This document shows, in pieces, positions 24,747-33,546 of a DNA stretch of 64,000 bases. The stretch's first letter is position 1. Every line of letters begins with the position of its first letter. The stretch covers positions 1,933,501-1,997,500 of the forward strand of contig NZ_JOMJ01000003.1 of the NCBI RefSeq assembly GCF_000711295.1, given 5' to 3'. The notes beneath the pieces are model-generated. The model did not search any database and had not been told where the DNA came from. It saw only the letters and a list, made by a program, of their open reading frames with translations. The DNA comes from Desulfohalovibrio reitneri (GTDB lineage: Bacteria > Desulfobacterota > Desulfovibrionia > Desulfovibrionales > Desulfovibrionaceae). A program made the translations under genes and the position numbers.

Positions 24747-25310
24747 CTACTCCGGGAAGTAGAGGACGGCGTAGATTTCGGCCTTGTCCGGGCCGGCCGC
24801 GTGCACGCTGTGAGGGACGATGGAGTTGAAGTAGAGGCTGTCCCCGGGGCCGAGGACGTGGGTTTCCTTGCCGTGGATGAGCTCCACTTCGCCGGACATG
24901 ACCACGATGAACTCCTCGCCCTGGTGGGAGGTCATCTCCTTCCCGCCCTCTTCGGGGAACAACTCGATGAAGAAGGGCTCCATGTGGCGGTCGGACTTGC
25001 CCTTGGCCAGGGGATGGAAGCGCAGGGCGGGCTTGCCCCCGCCGCCGGTGTGCATGACCAGCTCGGGCTGGCGCTCCGAGGCGCGGGTGATGCAGGGGTC
25101 GGCGCACTCCAGGTCGTCGAGGAAGGTGCCCAGCCTGACGCCCAGGGCGCGGGAGACCTTGAGCAGGGGCATCAGCGAGGGGTAGGCCTCGCGCTCCTCC
25201 AGCTCCTCGATGAAGGACTCCTTGAGCCCGGTGCGTTCAGCCAACTCCGAGCGGCTGATTTCGGCCTTTTCACGGTACGCCTTGACGCGGCGGCCAAGCT
25301 TGGACTGCAT
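24747..25310 (-). CDS. XRE-family regulator with C-terminal cupin (second copy)
   Basis: The 187-aa protein starts at ATG 25310, 7 bp after AGGGAGG (a GTG two codons earlier is an alternative). The HTH is at about 4-60 (AEISRSELAERTGLKESFIEELEE) and the cupin at about 112-185 (HQGEEFIVVMSGEVELIHGKETHVLGPGDSLYFNSIVPHSV). It has the same architecture as the gene at 22521-23072 but low identity. Its stop lies 3 bp before the ligase start. It is likely the local repressor and sensor for acid activation. Confidence 0.88.
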   Translation of the reverse strand: MQSKLGRRVKAYREKAEISRSELAERTGLKESFIEELEEREAYPSLMPLLKVSRALGVRLGTFLDDLECADPCITRASERQPELVMHTGGGGKPALRFHPLAKGKSDRHMEPFFIELFPEEGGKEMTSHQGEEFIVVMSGEVELIHGKETHVLGPGDSLYFNSIVPHSVHAAGPDKAEIYAVLYFPE

Positions 25311-25385
25311 CCACACACCTCCCTGGGAAATTCCCGGGAAGGTCTACACCAAGACGGCCCGAAAGGCCAGGGGCGGCGGGGGGGA

Positions 25386-26924
25386 TTACCTGCCGCGCAG
25401 CTTGGCGCGGCGCTCCTGGACGAAGGACTCCAGGTGGTACTTCTTGATGCGGTAGCCCATCTGCCGCAGGGTGATGCCCAGTTCCTCGGCGGCGCGGGAC
25501 TGGATGAAGGCGTTGCGCTCCAGGGCGGAGACCACCTCGCGCTTCTCCATGTCCTGCAGGCTGGTGGTTTCCTCGCGGCGCTGGGGCGCGGTTCCCAGGA
25601 AGAACTGGGAGGGGATGTCCTCCAGGTCGATCTGCTCGCTCTCCACCATGATGGCCAGCCGCTCCACCAGGTTCTCCATCTCGCGGACGTTGCCGGGCCA
25701 GTGGTAGCGCATGAGCGAGTCCAGGGCGGCCGGGGAAAAGACCAGGCGGCGGTTGTACTCCTTCTCCATGCGGCCCAGGAAATGATTCAGCAGCGGCGGG
25801 ATGTCCTCGCTGCGCTCGCGCAGGGGCGGCACCCGCAGGGGAAAGACGTTGAGCCGGTAGAAGAGGTCCTCGCGGAAGGTGCCCCGGGAGACCTCGTCCA
25901 TGAGGTCCTTGTTGGTGGCCGCGATGATGCGCACGTCCGCCTTGCGGGTCTTGGTGGAGCCCAACCGCTCGAACTCCTTTTCCTGCAGCACGCGCAGCAG
26001 CTTGGCCTGCACGCCCTGCCCCAGCTCGCCGATCTCGTCCAGGAAGATGGTGCCCTGGTCCGCCTCCTCGAAGCGGCCGGCTTTGGCGGAGGTGGCCCCG
26101 GTGAAGGCTCCTTTCTCGTGGCCGAACAGCTCGGACTCCAGCAGGTTTTCCGGCAGGGCGGCGCAGTTGACCTTGATGAAGGGCTGGCCGTTGCGCTCGG
26201 ACAACTCGTGGATGATGCGGGCGGTGAGGGTCTTGCCCGTGCCGGACTCGCCCAGCAGGAGCACCGTGGCCCTGGTGGGCGAGACCTTCTCGATCATCTG
26301 CCGCACCGTTTCCATGGCCGGGGAGCGGCCCACGATGAAAAAGCGCTGGTAGTTCTCCGAGAGCTTGGAGCGCAGGATGGAGATTTCCTTGCGCAGGCTC
26401 ATCTGCCGTTCCTCCACCTTGCGGTTGAGCTGGATGAACTGGCCGATGAGGGTGGAGAGCACCCGCAAAAAGGAGACGTCCTCGTCGAAGGAGACCTCGT
26501 CCTCGAAGAGGCGGTCCACGTTGAGCACGCCCACGGGCTGGCCCGCCAGCATGACGGGCACGCCGATGAAGGAGACGCGCCCCTTCTCGAAGCGGCGGGA
26601 CTGGGTCTTGTCCAGGAAGAGGGGCTCCTTGGCCACGTCCGGCACAACGAAGGGCTCCCCGGTCTGGAAGACGTGGCCGGTGACGCCCTCGTCCAGGCGG
26701 TAGACGCCGCGCTCGCGCTCCTCGGGCGAGAGGCCGTGGGAGGCGCGAATGGCCAGGCGGCCGTGCTCGTCCAGCAGGGTCACTGTGGCGCGCCGCATGG
26801 CCAGGGAGTCGGAGAGGATGGTCAGGATGGATTCAAGGGTGCGGTCCAGGTCCAGGGCCTGGCCGATGATGGCGGACGCCTCGGAGAGGACTTCCAGTTC
26901 AAGGGCGGCGATGTCGGTGCGCAT
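25386..26924 (-). CDS. Sigma-54-dependent NifA-like transcriptional activator (GAF-AAA+-Fis)
   Basis: The 512-aa protein starts at ATG 26924. It has an N-terminal GAF sensor (about 15-165), an AAA+ domain (about 195-430) with Walker A GESGTGKT, the sigma-54 contact [12 protein letters not shown], Walker [12 protein letters not shown] and arginine finger region [26 protein letters not shown], and a Fis-type HTH at the C-terminus ([23 protein letters not shown]). It activates sigma-54 promoters in response to a GAF ligand. It heads a five-gene run with the XRE-cupin/ligase pairs. I found no canonical -24/-12 promoter within the run. Confidence 0.93.
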   Translation of the reverse strand: MRTDIAALELEVLSEASAIIGQALDLDRTLESILTILSDSLAMRRATVTLLDEHGRLAIRASHGLSPEERERGVYRLDEGVTGHVFQTGEPFVVPDVAKEPLFLDKTQSRRFEKGRVSFIGVPVMLAGQPVGVLNVDRLFEDEVSFDEDVSFLRVLSTLIGQFIQLNRKVEERQMSLRKEISILRSKLSENYQRFFIVGRSPAMETVRQMIEKVSPTRATVLLLGESGTGKTLTARIIHELSERNGQPFIKVNCAALPENLLESELFGHEKGAFTGATSAKAGRFEEADQGTIFLDEIGELGQGVQAKLLRVLQEKEFERLGSTKTRKADVRIIAATNKDLMDEVSRGTFREDLFYRLNVFPLRVPPLRERSEDIPPLLNHFLGRMEKEYNRRLVFSPAALDSLMRYHWPGNVREMENLVERLAIMVESEQIDLEDIPSQFFLGTAPQRREETTSLQDMEKREVVSALERNAFIQSRAAEELGITLRQMGYRIKKYHLESFVQERRAKLRGR

Positions 26925-27089
26925 GATGGTTTCCCGACAAGGTGAGAGCAAGGAGCGTGCCCGGTGGGGCGGCGTGGAGGCCAGGATGGCTGGTTGGAGG
27001 GGCTTGCCGCCCGGAATGACTGGGTTTCGGAGATATTCTCCGGGCGGCCGTTTCGGGAACAGGGGTGCCGACAGGGACGGTGGTTTTTT

Positions 27090-27109
27090 TACGATTTGAG
27101 AAAATCGTA
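27090..27109. promoter_or_regulatory. Palindrome in an AT-rich intergenic region
   Basis: The arms TACGATTT and AAATCGTA are separated by GAGA. It lies in the only AT-rich stretch nearby (27080-27140), about 165 bp upstream of the sigma-54 activator. A regulator-binding site or promoter region for the minus-strand operon is likely; the protein that binds is unknown. Confidence 0.5.
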
Positions 27110-27152
27110 CATTATTGTATTAATTTTAAAGGGTGTGTTTTGCAAAAATAAG

Positions 27153-27183
27153 AAAAGCCAGCCGAGCGTGTCGACTGGCTTTT
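27153..27183 (-). terminator. Rho-independent terminator of ald
   Basis: The stem AAAAGCCAG (27153-27161) pairs with CTGGCTTTT (27175-27183). On the minus strand it is followed by CTTATTTTT. It lies 28 bp after the ald stop. Confidence 0.85.
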
Positions 27184-27210
27184 GCGTTTGGAGACGGAAT
27201 TGAAAAAAGG

Positions 27211-28317
27211 CTAAGACAGGACGGTCTCCGGGGCCACGCAGGCCATGTCGAAGGCCTCGCCCACCGCGGCGCAGGTCAGCTTGCCCTGGCGCACGTTCAG
27301 CCCCAGCCGCAGGGGCTGGTCTTCGCGCAGGGCGTCCAGTCCCTTGTCAGCCAGCTTCAGGGCGTAGGGCAGGGTCTGGTTGACCAGGGCGAAGGTGGAG
27401 GTGCGGGGCACCGCGCCGGGCATGTTGGCAACGCCGTAGTGGACCACCCCGTCCACCACGTAGGTGGGGTCGGCGTGGGTGGTGGGCTTGATGGTTTCCA
27501 TGCAGCCGCCCTGGTCCACGGCCACGTCCACCACCACGGCGCCCTCCTTCATGGTGGAGATCATGTTGCGCGTCACCAGGCTGGGGGCCTTGGCCCCGGG
27601 GATGAGCACCGCGCCGATGAGCAGGTCGGACTTGGCCACCATCTCGCGCACGTTGGCCTCGGTGGAGTTCATGGTCACGATGCGGCCGCCGAAAACGTCG
27701 TCCAGGTAGGACATGCGGGCGTGGTTCACGTCCAGCACGGTCACTCGCGCGCCCAGGCCCACGGCGATCTTGATGGAGTTGATGCCCACCACGCCGCCGC
27801 CCAGGATGACCACCTCGGCCGGGGCCACGCCGGGCACACCGCCCAGCAGCATGCCGCGCCCGCCCCGGGTCTTTTCCAGGGAGTGCGCGCCAACCTGTGG
27901 GGCCAGCCGCCCGGCCACTTCGCTCATGGGAGTCAGCAGGGGCAGGCTGTTGTCAGGCAACTGCACTGTTTCATAGGCGATGCCCGTAACCCGGCTCTCG
28001 AGCATTGCTTCGGTCAGCCCCCGGTCGGCGGCCAAGTGCAAATATGTAAAGAGGAGCAGGTCCTCGCGCAGGTAGCCGAACTCCTCGGCCAGCGGCTCCT
28101 TGACCTTGATGACCATGTCCGCTTCCCAGGCCTCGTCCCGGCCCACCATGGTGGCCCCGGCATCGACGTACTCCTGGTCGGGCATGCCCGAGCCCACGCC
28201 GGCGTCCTTCTCAACCAGCACGGTGTGGCCGCGCCGGGTGAGGGCCTCCACGCCGCCGGGGGTCATGGCCACCCGGTTTTCCCACGCCTTTATCTCTCTG
28301 GGGATGCCAACGATCAC
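27211..28317 (-). CDS. ald: Alanine dehydrogenase
   Basis: The 368-aa cytoplasmic enzyme interconverts L-alanine and pyruvate plus ammonia with NAD+. Motifs are [20 protein letters not shown] at the N-terminus, VKEPL and YLHLAAD (catalytic Lys and His), the NAD-binding [22 protein letters not shown], and [21 protein letters not shown]. Length is normal. The start is GTG 28317 with AGGAG 8 bp upstream. It is monocistronic with its own terminator. It can serve in alanine catabolism or ammonia assimilation. Confidence 0.96.
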   Translation of the reverse strand: MIVGIPREIKAWENRVAMTPGGVEALTRRGHTVLVEKDAGVGSGMPDQEYVDAGATMVGRDEAWEADMVIKVKEPLAEEFGYLREDLLLFTYLHLAADRGLTEAMLESRVTGIAYETVQLPDNSLPLLTPMSEVAGRLAPQVGAHSLEKTRGGRGMLLGGVPGVAPAEVVILGGGVVGINSIKIAVGLGARVTVLDVNHARMSYLDDVFGGRIVTMNSTEANVREMVAKSDLLIGAVLIPGAKAPSLVTRNMISTMKEGAVVVDVAVDQGGCMETIKPTTHADPTYVVDGVVHYGVANMPGAVPRTSTFALVNQTLPYALKLADKGLDALREDQPLRLGLNVRQGKLTCAAVGEAFDMACVAPETVLS

Positions 28318-28382
28318 TAGCTATGCTCCTGGTTGCAAGAATGTGAATCGCCAAGATCAAGTAGCAGGGGGATGGGGGGTGG

Positions 28383-29597
28383 TCAACGCGCCAGCAGCAC
28401 CGTCACGGCCGCGCCGTCGGCCGAGACCACCCGCACCGCGTGGTTGTCCGTGTCCGCCAGCAACCAGCCGTTCGGGGCCGGAGCCAGCCCGCGCGGCCCC
28501 TGAAAGCGCGGTTTGGGGCCGTCCACCACGCCGCGCCCGGTGCCCGCCAGCCGTCTCGACTCATCCACCACGAACACGGCGTGCCCGCAGGGATCGGCCG
28601 CGGCCAGCTGGTCTCCGCTCCAGGCCGGGGCCAGCAGGCAGCGCGCGCCGAAGGATTCCGGGGCGGGGACGGTCTCGGTGAAGCCCCGGCCGTCCTCGTC
28701 CACCCGCAGGCCGCCGGTGACGGCATCCGCCACCCACACCCGCTGCCCGTCCGTGGCCAGCCCGCCGCACTCCTCCGGCGCGCCGACCAGCCGCTCCACC
28801 ACTTCGCCGGTCTCCGGGTCCAGGCCGACCACGCCGCCGGTTCCCAGGGCCACCCAGGGCCGCCCGCGCGCGAAGGCCACGCCGCAGGGCCAGTCCAGCC
28901 CCTCGGCCAGCACCCGCCCCTCGCCGGTGAGAACGTCCAGCTCCAGCACCCGGCCCGCGCCGCTCTCGGCCACCAGGGCCAGGCTCTCCCCGCCGCCGGG
29001 AGCCAGGGCGCAAGGCCGATCCAGCCCCTCCACCTTGGCCCGGGGCAGGGCCATGGGCTTGTCCTCCTGGGGCTCGGCCAGCAGCAGGGAATCCGGCTGG
29101 CAGACCGCCAGCCGCCCGGCCAGCCCCAGCACGGCCAGGGGAAAGCGCACCGTCTCCGGGTCGAAGGGCTCCTCCTCCGGGCGCACGGGCGGCCGGCCGG
29201 CCGGTTCCAGCCGCTCCAGTTCGGCGGCCAGCCGGGCCGGTGCGTCCGCACCCTCGGCGCGGTCGGCCACGGTGCCGTCCGGGCCCAGCAGCGCGGCGGC
29301 CGGGGCCGGGGGCAGGCGCAGGGAGCCGGACAGGCTTCCGTCCGGGTCGTGCAGCACGGGCACCCCCACCCCCTCGCGCAGCACCGCCTTGCGCGCGGCC
29401 TGCACGTCCTGCCCGAAGCGGGGCCGGTGCACGGCCGCCACGGCGTGGTGGCGGGCGTACTCCTCCGCCCGGCGCAGCATGGCCAGGCAGGCCGGGGAGT
29501 CGAAATCCACCGCCAGGACGAGCACGGTGGAGGGGATGTCCGGCGAGCGGCCGCCGGTGTTCAGCCAACTGGATGGGGAGGCGTCGGAAAACAGCAT
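28383..29597 (-). CDS. NHLRC2-like protein: degenerate thioredoxin domain plus NHL repeats
   Basis: The 404-aa protein starts at ATG 29597; upstream extension is Arg/Pro-rich and not credible. Residues about 8-140 resemble the thioredoxin-like domain of NHLRC2 proteins (SSWLNTGGRSPDIP, AVHRPRFGQD, VLHDPDGSL), but the redox CxxC is missing: DFDSPACL stands where the motif belongs. Residues about 170-404 form a beta-propeller of NHL-type repeats (GLDRPCALAPGG, GLDWPCGVAFARG, FQGPRGLAPAPNGWLLADTDNHAVRVV). No signal peptide is seen. A non-redox binding role is probable. The function is unknown. Confidence 0.75.
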   Translation of the reverse strand: MLFSDASPSSWLNTGGRSPDIPSTVLVLAVDFDSPACLAMLRRAEEYARHHAVAAVHRPRFGQDVQAARKAVLREGVGVPVLHDPDGSLSGSLRLPPAPAAALLGPDGTVADRAEGADAPARLAAELERLEPAGRPPVRPEEEPFDPETVRFPLAVLGLAGRLAVCQPDSLLLAEPQEDKPMALPRAKVEGLDRPCALAPGGGESLALVAESGAGRVLELDVLTGEGRVLAEGLDWPCGVAFARGRPWVALGTGGVVGLDPETGEVVERLVGAPEECGGLATDGQRVWVADAVTGGLRVDEDGRGFTETVPAPESFGARCLLAPAWSGDQLAAADPCGHAVFVVDESRRLAGTGRGVVDGPKPRFQGPRGLAPAPNGWLLADTDNHAVRVVSADGAAVTVLLAR

Positions 29598-29807
29598 GGC
29601 CCGGGTGTACCCCGCCGGGCGGCGGGGGGCAACGGCCCGTGGCGGGCAAAAGCCCGGATTCACTCCGCCTGGAAAAAGAGGTGGTATGGGTTGAGGGCGA
29701 AGGTGCCGCTTCGCACCCGCTGGTAGCGGGCGGCCCACGCTCATAGGACGGCCCGGGCGGGATGGCAAGCCGCTCCGGAGCCAAGTGTAGTGCGAAAATG
29801 GAAAGAT

Positions 29808-29846
29808 AAAAAAAGCGGGGCCGCCTTACTACCAAGGCGGCCCCGC
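29808..29846 (-). terminator. Rho-independent terminator after tRNA-Lys
   Basis: A 13-bp perfect stem (29815-29827 with 29834-29846) is followed on the minus strand by seven T (29808-29814). It lies 8 bp beyond the tRNA CCA end. Confidence 0.92.
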
Positions 29847-29854
29847 GAAATGCT

Positions 29855-29930
29855 TGGTGGGCCGTGTTGGGATCGAACCAACGACTCTCTGCTTAAAAGG
29901 CAGATACTCTACCGGCTGAGTTAACGGCCC
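29855..29930 (-). tRNA. tRNA-Lys (anticodon UUU)
   Basis: The 76-nt gene folds into a full cloverleaf: acceptor GGGCCGT/ACGGCCC, anticodon stem CTGCC..GGCAG around loop CTTTTAA (anticodon TTT), T-arm with GGTTCGATCC, and an encoded CCA end. It lies 62 bp downstream of serS on the same strand and is followed by a strong terminator, so the two may be cotranscribed. Confidence 0.97.
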
Positions 29931-29992
29931 GTCGGGAAGGGGGTCTTATCTAGCCATGTGGCGGCCTGGTGTCAACAGCCGTGTGGATTCGG

Positions 29993-31270
29993 CTATCCTT
30001 CGGGGTCGATGGAGGCGCGGCCGCCCAAGTAGGGACGCAGGGCCTGGGGGATGTCCACCCCGCCGTCCGCCCGCTGGTGGTTTTCCAGAATAGCCACCAT
30101 GGTGCGGCCCACTGCCAGGCCGGAGCCGTTGAGGGTATGGGCCAGGCGGCTCTTCTTCTCGCCCTTGATCTTGCACCGGATGCCCGCCCGGCGGGCCTGG
30201 AAGTCCTCGAAGTTGGAGCAGGAGGAAATCTCGCGGTAGGCGTTCTGTCCCGGCAGCCAGACCTCCAGGTCGTACGTCTTGGCCGCGGAGAAGCCCAGGT
30301 CGCCCGCGCACAGGGTGGCCACCCGGTAGGGCAGCTCCAGCTCCTTGAGGATGGCCTCGGCGTGGCCGGTCAGCTCCTCCAGCCGGTCGTACGACTCGTC
30401 CGGGTGGACGAAGCGCACCAGCTCCACCTTGTTGAACTGGTGCATGCGGATAAGGCCCCGGGTGTCCTTGCCGTAGGACCCCGCCTCGGAGCGGAAGCAG
30501 GACGTGTAGGCGCAGTAGTCCAGGGGCAGGGAGGACCCGTCCAGGGTCTCGCCCGCGTGCAGGTTGGTCACCGGCACCTCGGCCGTGGGGATGAGCCAGT
30601 AGTCGGTCTCCCGCAGCTTGAAGAGGTCCTCCTCGAACTTGGGGAGCTGGCCCGTGCCGGTCATGGCCGCGGAGTTGACGATGACCGGGGGCATGACCTC
30701 GGTGTACCCGGCGGCTGTCTGCCTATCCAGCATGAAGGCCGCCAGGGCCCGCTCCAGGGCCGCGGCCCAGCCCTTGAGCACGCAGAAGCGCGAGCCCGCG
30801 ATCTTGGCCGCCCGCTCGAAGTCGAAGCCGCCCAGGGCCAGCCCCAGGTCCACGTGGTCCCTGGGCTCGAAGTCGAACTCCGGCGGCTCGCCCCAGGTGC
30901 GCTCCACCCGGTTGTCGTCCTCGTCCTTCCCCTCGGGCACGCTCTCGTGCGGCACGTTGGGGATTTGCATGAGGATCTCGTGCACCCTGGAGTCGATCTC
31001 CTTGGCCTCGGCGTCAAGCCGCTTGATCTCGTCGGACAGCCCGCCCAGGGAATCCAGCAGCGGACCGGCGTCCTGACCTTCTTTCTTGGCCAGGCCCACC
31101 TTTTTGGAGGAGGCGTTGCGCTGTTGCTTGAGATCCTCCACCTCGCCGATGACCTCGCGGCGGCGGGCGTCCAGCTTCTCGTATTCGTCCAGGTCCAGGC
31201 GGGAGCCGCGCTTGGCCAGCGCCTCCCGCACCACATCCGGATTCTTGCGTACAAATCGAATGTCCAGCAT
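29993..31270 (-). CDS. serS: Seryl-tRNA synthetase
   Basis: The 425-aa class II synthetase charges tRNA-Ser. The N-terminal long coiled-coil arm spans about 30-105. Motif 2 is [22 protein letters not shown] and motif 3 is [29 protein letters not shown] is the serine pocket region. Length is normal. It precedes tRNA-Lys on the minus strand and diverges from the GNAT-nitrilase gene. Confidence 0.97.
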   Translation of the reverse strand: MLDIRFVRKNPDVVREALAKRGSRLDLDEYEKLDARRREVIGEVEDLKQQRNASSKKVGLAKKEGQDAGPLLDSLGGLSDEIKRLDAEAKEIDSRVHEILMQIPNVPHESVPEGKDEDDNRVERTWGEPPEFDFEPRDHVDLGLALGGFDFERAAKIAGSRFCVLKGWAAALERALAAFMLDRQTAAGYTEVMPPVIVNSAAMTGTGQLPKFEEDLFKLRETDYWLIPTAEVPVTNLHAGETLDGSSLPLDYCAYTSCFRSEAGSYGKDTRGLIRMHQFNKVELVRFVHPDESYDRLEELTGHAEAILKELELPYRVATLCAGDLGFSAAKTYDLEVWLPGQNAYREISSCSNFEDFQARRAGIRCKIKGEKKSRLAHTLNGSGLAVGRTMVAILENHQRADGGVDIPQALRPYLGGRASIDPEG

Positions 31271-31418
31271 ATCTCGCTCCCGCCGCCCCCTCTACAGGAA
31301 TCCGGGCCGGATGGCTACGGTCCCGCGCCGGGCCCCCGGCCCGCCTCTTTGGCGGCCCGGCCGCCGTGTGGTAGGCTTCATGTTTCAACACACGGAAAAA
31401 TTCCCCCGAGGTCCCATA

Positions 31419-32990
31419 ATGGAAGAGAACACCGCCCCGGAAACAGAACACCACGACACCGACCACAAGCTGCGGCTGCGCAACCTGACCATGGACGACT
31501 ACGACCGCGTCCGCGAGGTCTCCGGCCGCGTCTACCGCATGGTGGACAAGCCCTACGCCCCGGAGGAGATCGCGGCCATGGTCCGCAAGTTCCCCGAAGG
31601 GCAGATCTGCATCGAGGACAAGGGGGAAGTGGTGGCCGTGGCCCTGACCATGATCGTGGACTTCTCGGTCATCGGCGAGGAACACACCTACTTCGACGTG
31701 GTGGGCCGCGACTGGGCCCTGAAACGCCACGACCCGGAAGGCGACTACCTCTACGGCATCGAAATCTTCGTGGACCCGGACTACCAGGGCATGCGCCTGG
31801 GCCGCCGCCTGTACGACGCGCGCAAGGAACTCTGCGAGAACATGAACCTCAAGGGCATCCTGCTCGGCGGCCGCATCCCTGGATACCGCAAGCACGCCGA
31901 GGACTTCACACCCCAGCAGTACATCCGCAAGGTCAAGAACCGCGAGCTGCACGACCCGGTCCTCTCCTTCCAGCTCTCCAACGACTTCCACATCCGCCGC
32001 GTGCTCAAGGGCTACTGGCCCGAGGACTCCCAGTCCCAGGGCTACGCCGTGTTGCTGGAGTGGGTGAACGTCTACTACGAGAAGAAGACCCGCCTCATCG
32101 GCGGCACCAAGTCCATCGCCCGCCTGGGCGTGGTGCAGTGGCAGATGCGCCGCTTCGAGCACTTCGACGACTTCATGCAGCAGGCCGAGTTCTTCATCGA
32201 TACGGTCTCCGACTACGGCGGCGACATCATCCTCTTCCCCGAGCTCTTCAACGCCCCGCTCATCCACCAGTTCGACGACCGCCACCCGGTGGAGGCCATG
32301 CGCGCCCTGGCCGCCCACACCGAGCCCATGCGCGAGTCCATGCTGGAAATGGCCGTCTCCTACAATATCAACATCGTCACCGGCAGCGTGCCGGAACTCA
32401 TCGACGGCCACCTCTACAACGTCTCCTACCTCTGCCGCCGCGACGGCACCTGGGACGCCCAGTACAAGCTCCACATCACCCCGGACGAGCTCCACTCCTG
32501 GGGCCTCACCGGCGGCGGACAACTCAAGGTCTTCGAGACGGACGTGGGCAAGGTGGGCATCAACATCTGCTTCGACGTGGAATTCCCCGAACTGGCCCGC
32601 CTGCAGGCCGCCCAGGGCATGCGCCTGCTGCTGGTCCCCTTCTGGACCGACACCAAGAACGGCTACCTGCGCGTGCGCCGCTGCGCTCAGGCCCGGGCCA
32701 TCGAAAACGAATGCTACGTGGCCATCTCCGGCTCCGTAGGCAACATCCCCAAGGTCGAAACCATGGGCATCCAGTACTCCCAGGCGGGCGTCTTCACCCC
32801 CTCCGATTTCTCTTTCCCCCACGACGCCATCGCCACGGAAACCACGCCCGGCAACGAAACCGCCGTTATCACCGACCTGGACATGGACCTCATCAAGGAA
32901 CTTCGCGCCAAGGGCAGCGTCCGCAACGTGGAATGCCGCCGCACCGACCTCTACGACCTGTGCTGGATCTCCGAAGTCAAAATGGATTGA
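31419..32990 (+). CDS. Fusion of GNAT acetyltransferase and carbon-nitrogen hydrolase
   Basis: The 523-aa protein starts at ATG 31419 (CCGAGG upstream). The N-terminal half (about 14-215) is a GNAT domain (YGIEIFVDPDYQGMRLGRRLYDARKELCENM). The C-terminal half (about 225-500) is a nitrilase-fold amidohydrolase with the Glu-Lys-Cys triad in LFPELFNAPL, QYKLHITPDE and NICFDVEFPELARL. Such two-domain proteins are widespread in bacteria but no substrate is settled; amide hydrolysis coupled to acyl transfer on a small molecule is plausible. It stands alone between serS and the amphi-Trp gene. Confidence 0.9.
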   Translation: MEENTAPETEHHDTDHKLRLRNLTMDDYDRVREVSGRVYRMVDKPYAPEEIAAMVRKFPEGQICIEDKGEVVAVALTMIVDFSVIGEEHTYFDVVGRDWALKRHDPEGDYLYGIEIFVDPDYQGMRLGRRLYDARKELCENMNLKGILLGGRIPGYRKHAEDFTPQQYIRKVKNRELHDPVLSFQLSNDFHIRRVLKGYWPEDSQSQGYAVLLEWVNVYYEKKTRLIGGTKSIARLGVVQWQMRRFEHFDDFMQQAEFFIDTVSDYGGDIILFPELFNAPLIHQFDDRHPVEAMRALAAHTEPMRESMLEMAVSYNINIVTGSVPELIDGHLYNVSYLCRRDGTWDAQYKLHITPDELHSWGLTGGGQLKVFETDVGKVGINICFDVEFPELARLQAAQGMRLLLVPFWTDTKNGYLRVRRCAQARAIENECYVAISGSVGNIPKVETMGIQYSQAGVFTPSDFSFPHDAIATETTPGNETAVITDLDMDLIKELRAKGSVRNVECRRTDLYDLCWISEVKMD

Positions 32991-33007
32991 GCGTGGAGAG
33001 CGGACCG

Positions 33008-33043
33008 AAAAAAAGCGGCGGAGAGGCAAAGCCTCCCCGCCGC
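33008..33043 (-). terminator. Rho-independent terminator of the amphi-Trp gene
   Basis: The stem GCGGCGGAGAGGC (33015-33027) pairs with GCCTCCCCGCCGC (33031-33043) with one mismatch. Seven T follow on the minus strand. Confidence 0.85.
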
Positions 33044-33071
33044 ATGGCGTGCGAATCGGGAGAAAGCGCCT

Positions 33072-33380
33072 TCAGGCTTCCTCTTCACAGGCCCCGCAGG
33101 TGCAGACAGCCACACAGCCGCAGGGCAGGGTCTCTTCGAACCATTCCACTTCGATGGAAATCTTGGTTTTGGTGCCGTCATCCTTGGCCTTGCGCTTGGC
33201 CTCGAACTCCACGTTGACTTCGCAGGGCACGTCGATCACTTCGGTGGTCCCGTCCTCGGTGGTGAACTCTATCCTGCCGCTGGACAGGCCGGCGGCCACC
33301 TGCTTCAGCAGCATGCCCGCGTTGTAGGCGTAACGGGTCTCTTCCATCTTGGCCAACGTGTTCTTGCTCTTGGAACCCAT
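33072..33380 (-). CDS. Amphi-Trp domain protein with Cys-rich tail
   Basis: The 102-aa protein starts at ATG 33380 behind AAGGAGAAG. It matches the amphi-Trp domain: a helical start (TRYAYNAGMLLKQVAAGLSSG), then strands with alternating charges (RIEFTTEDGTTEVIDVPCEVNVEFEAKRKA) ending in ISIEVEWFEE with the conserved Trp. A tail LPCGCVAVCTCGACEEEA adds five Cys that could bind a metal. The function of the family is unknown. It ends at its own terminator. Confidence 0.75.
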   Translation of the reverse strand: MGSKSKNTLAKMEETRYAYNAGMLLKQVAAGLSSGRIEFTTEDGTTEVIDVPCEVNVEFEAKRKAKDDGTKTKISIEVEWFEETLPCGCVAVCTCGACEEEA

Positions 33381-33546
33381 CTCGCTTCTCCTTGAAGGTT
33401 GGTATCCACGTGGTGCCGCGGGCCGGCCCGGGCCGGGCGGTGTGACTGTCATCGTGCAGAATACAAGCCGCCCCGCCTTTTGTCGTGACAATTCAATGAA
33501 CATCGTCCCGCTCCAGCGGAAAGGGGCGAAAAGGCCCGGAGCCAGG

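Noticed and set aside
23472-26945. A 1157-codon open frame on the plus strand
   Set aside because: It lies antisense to three well-supported genes and its composition (Gly/His/Val/Gln/Leu-rich) is that of a mirror frame in high-GC DNA.
28320-28365. Sigma-54 promoter upstream of ald
   Set aside because: TGGC and TTGC elements are 11 nt apart instead of 7.
29855-29930. tRNA-Lys as an integration site
   Set aside because: No integrase, no repeated tRNA end and only housekeeping genes around it.
29969-33217. A 1082-codon open frame on the plus strand
   Set aside because: It overlaps serS antisense and the GNAT-nitrilase gene in another frame; no motif supports it.
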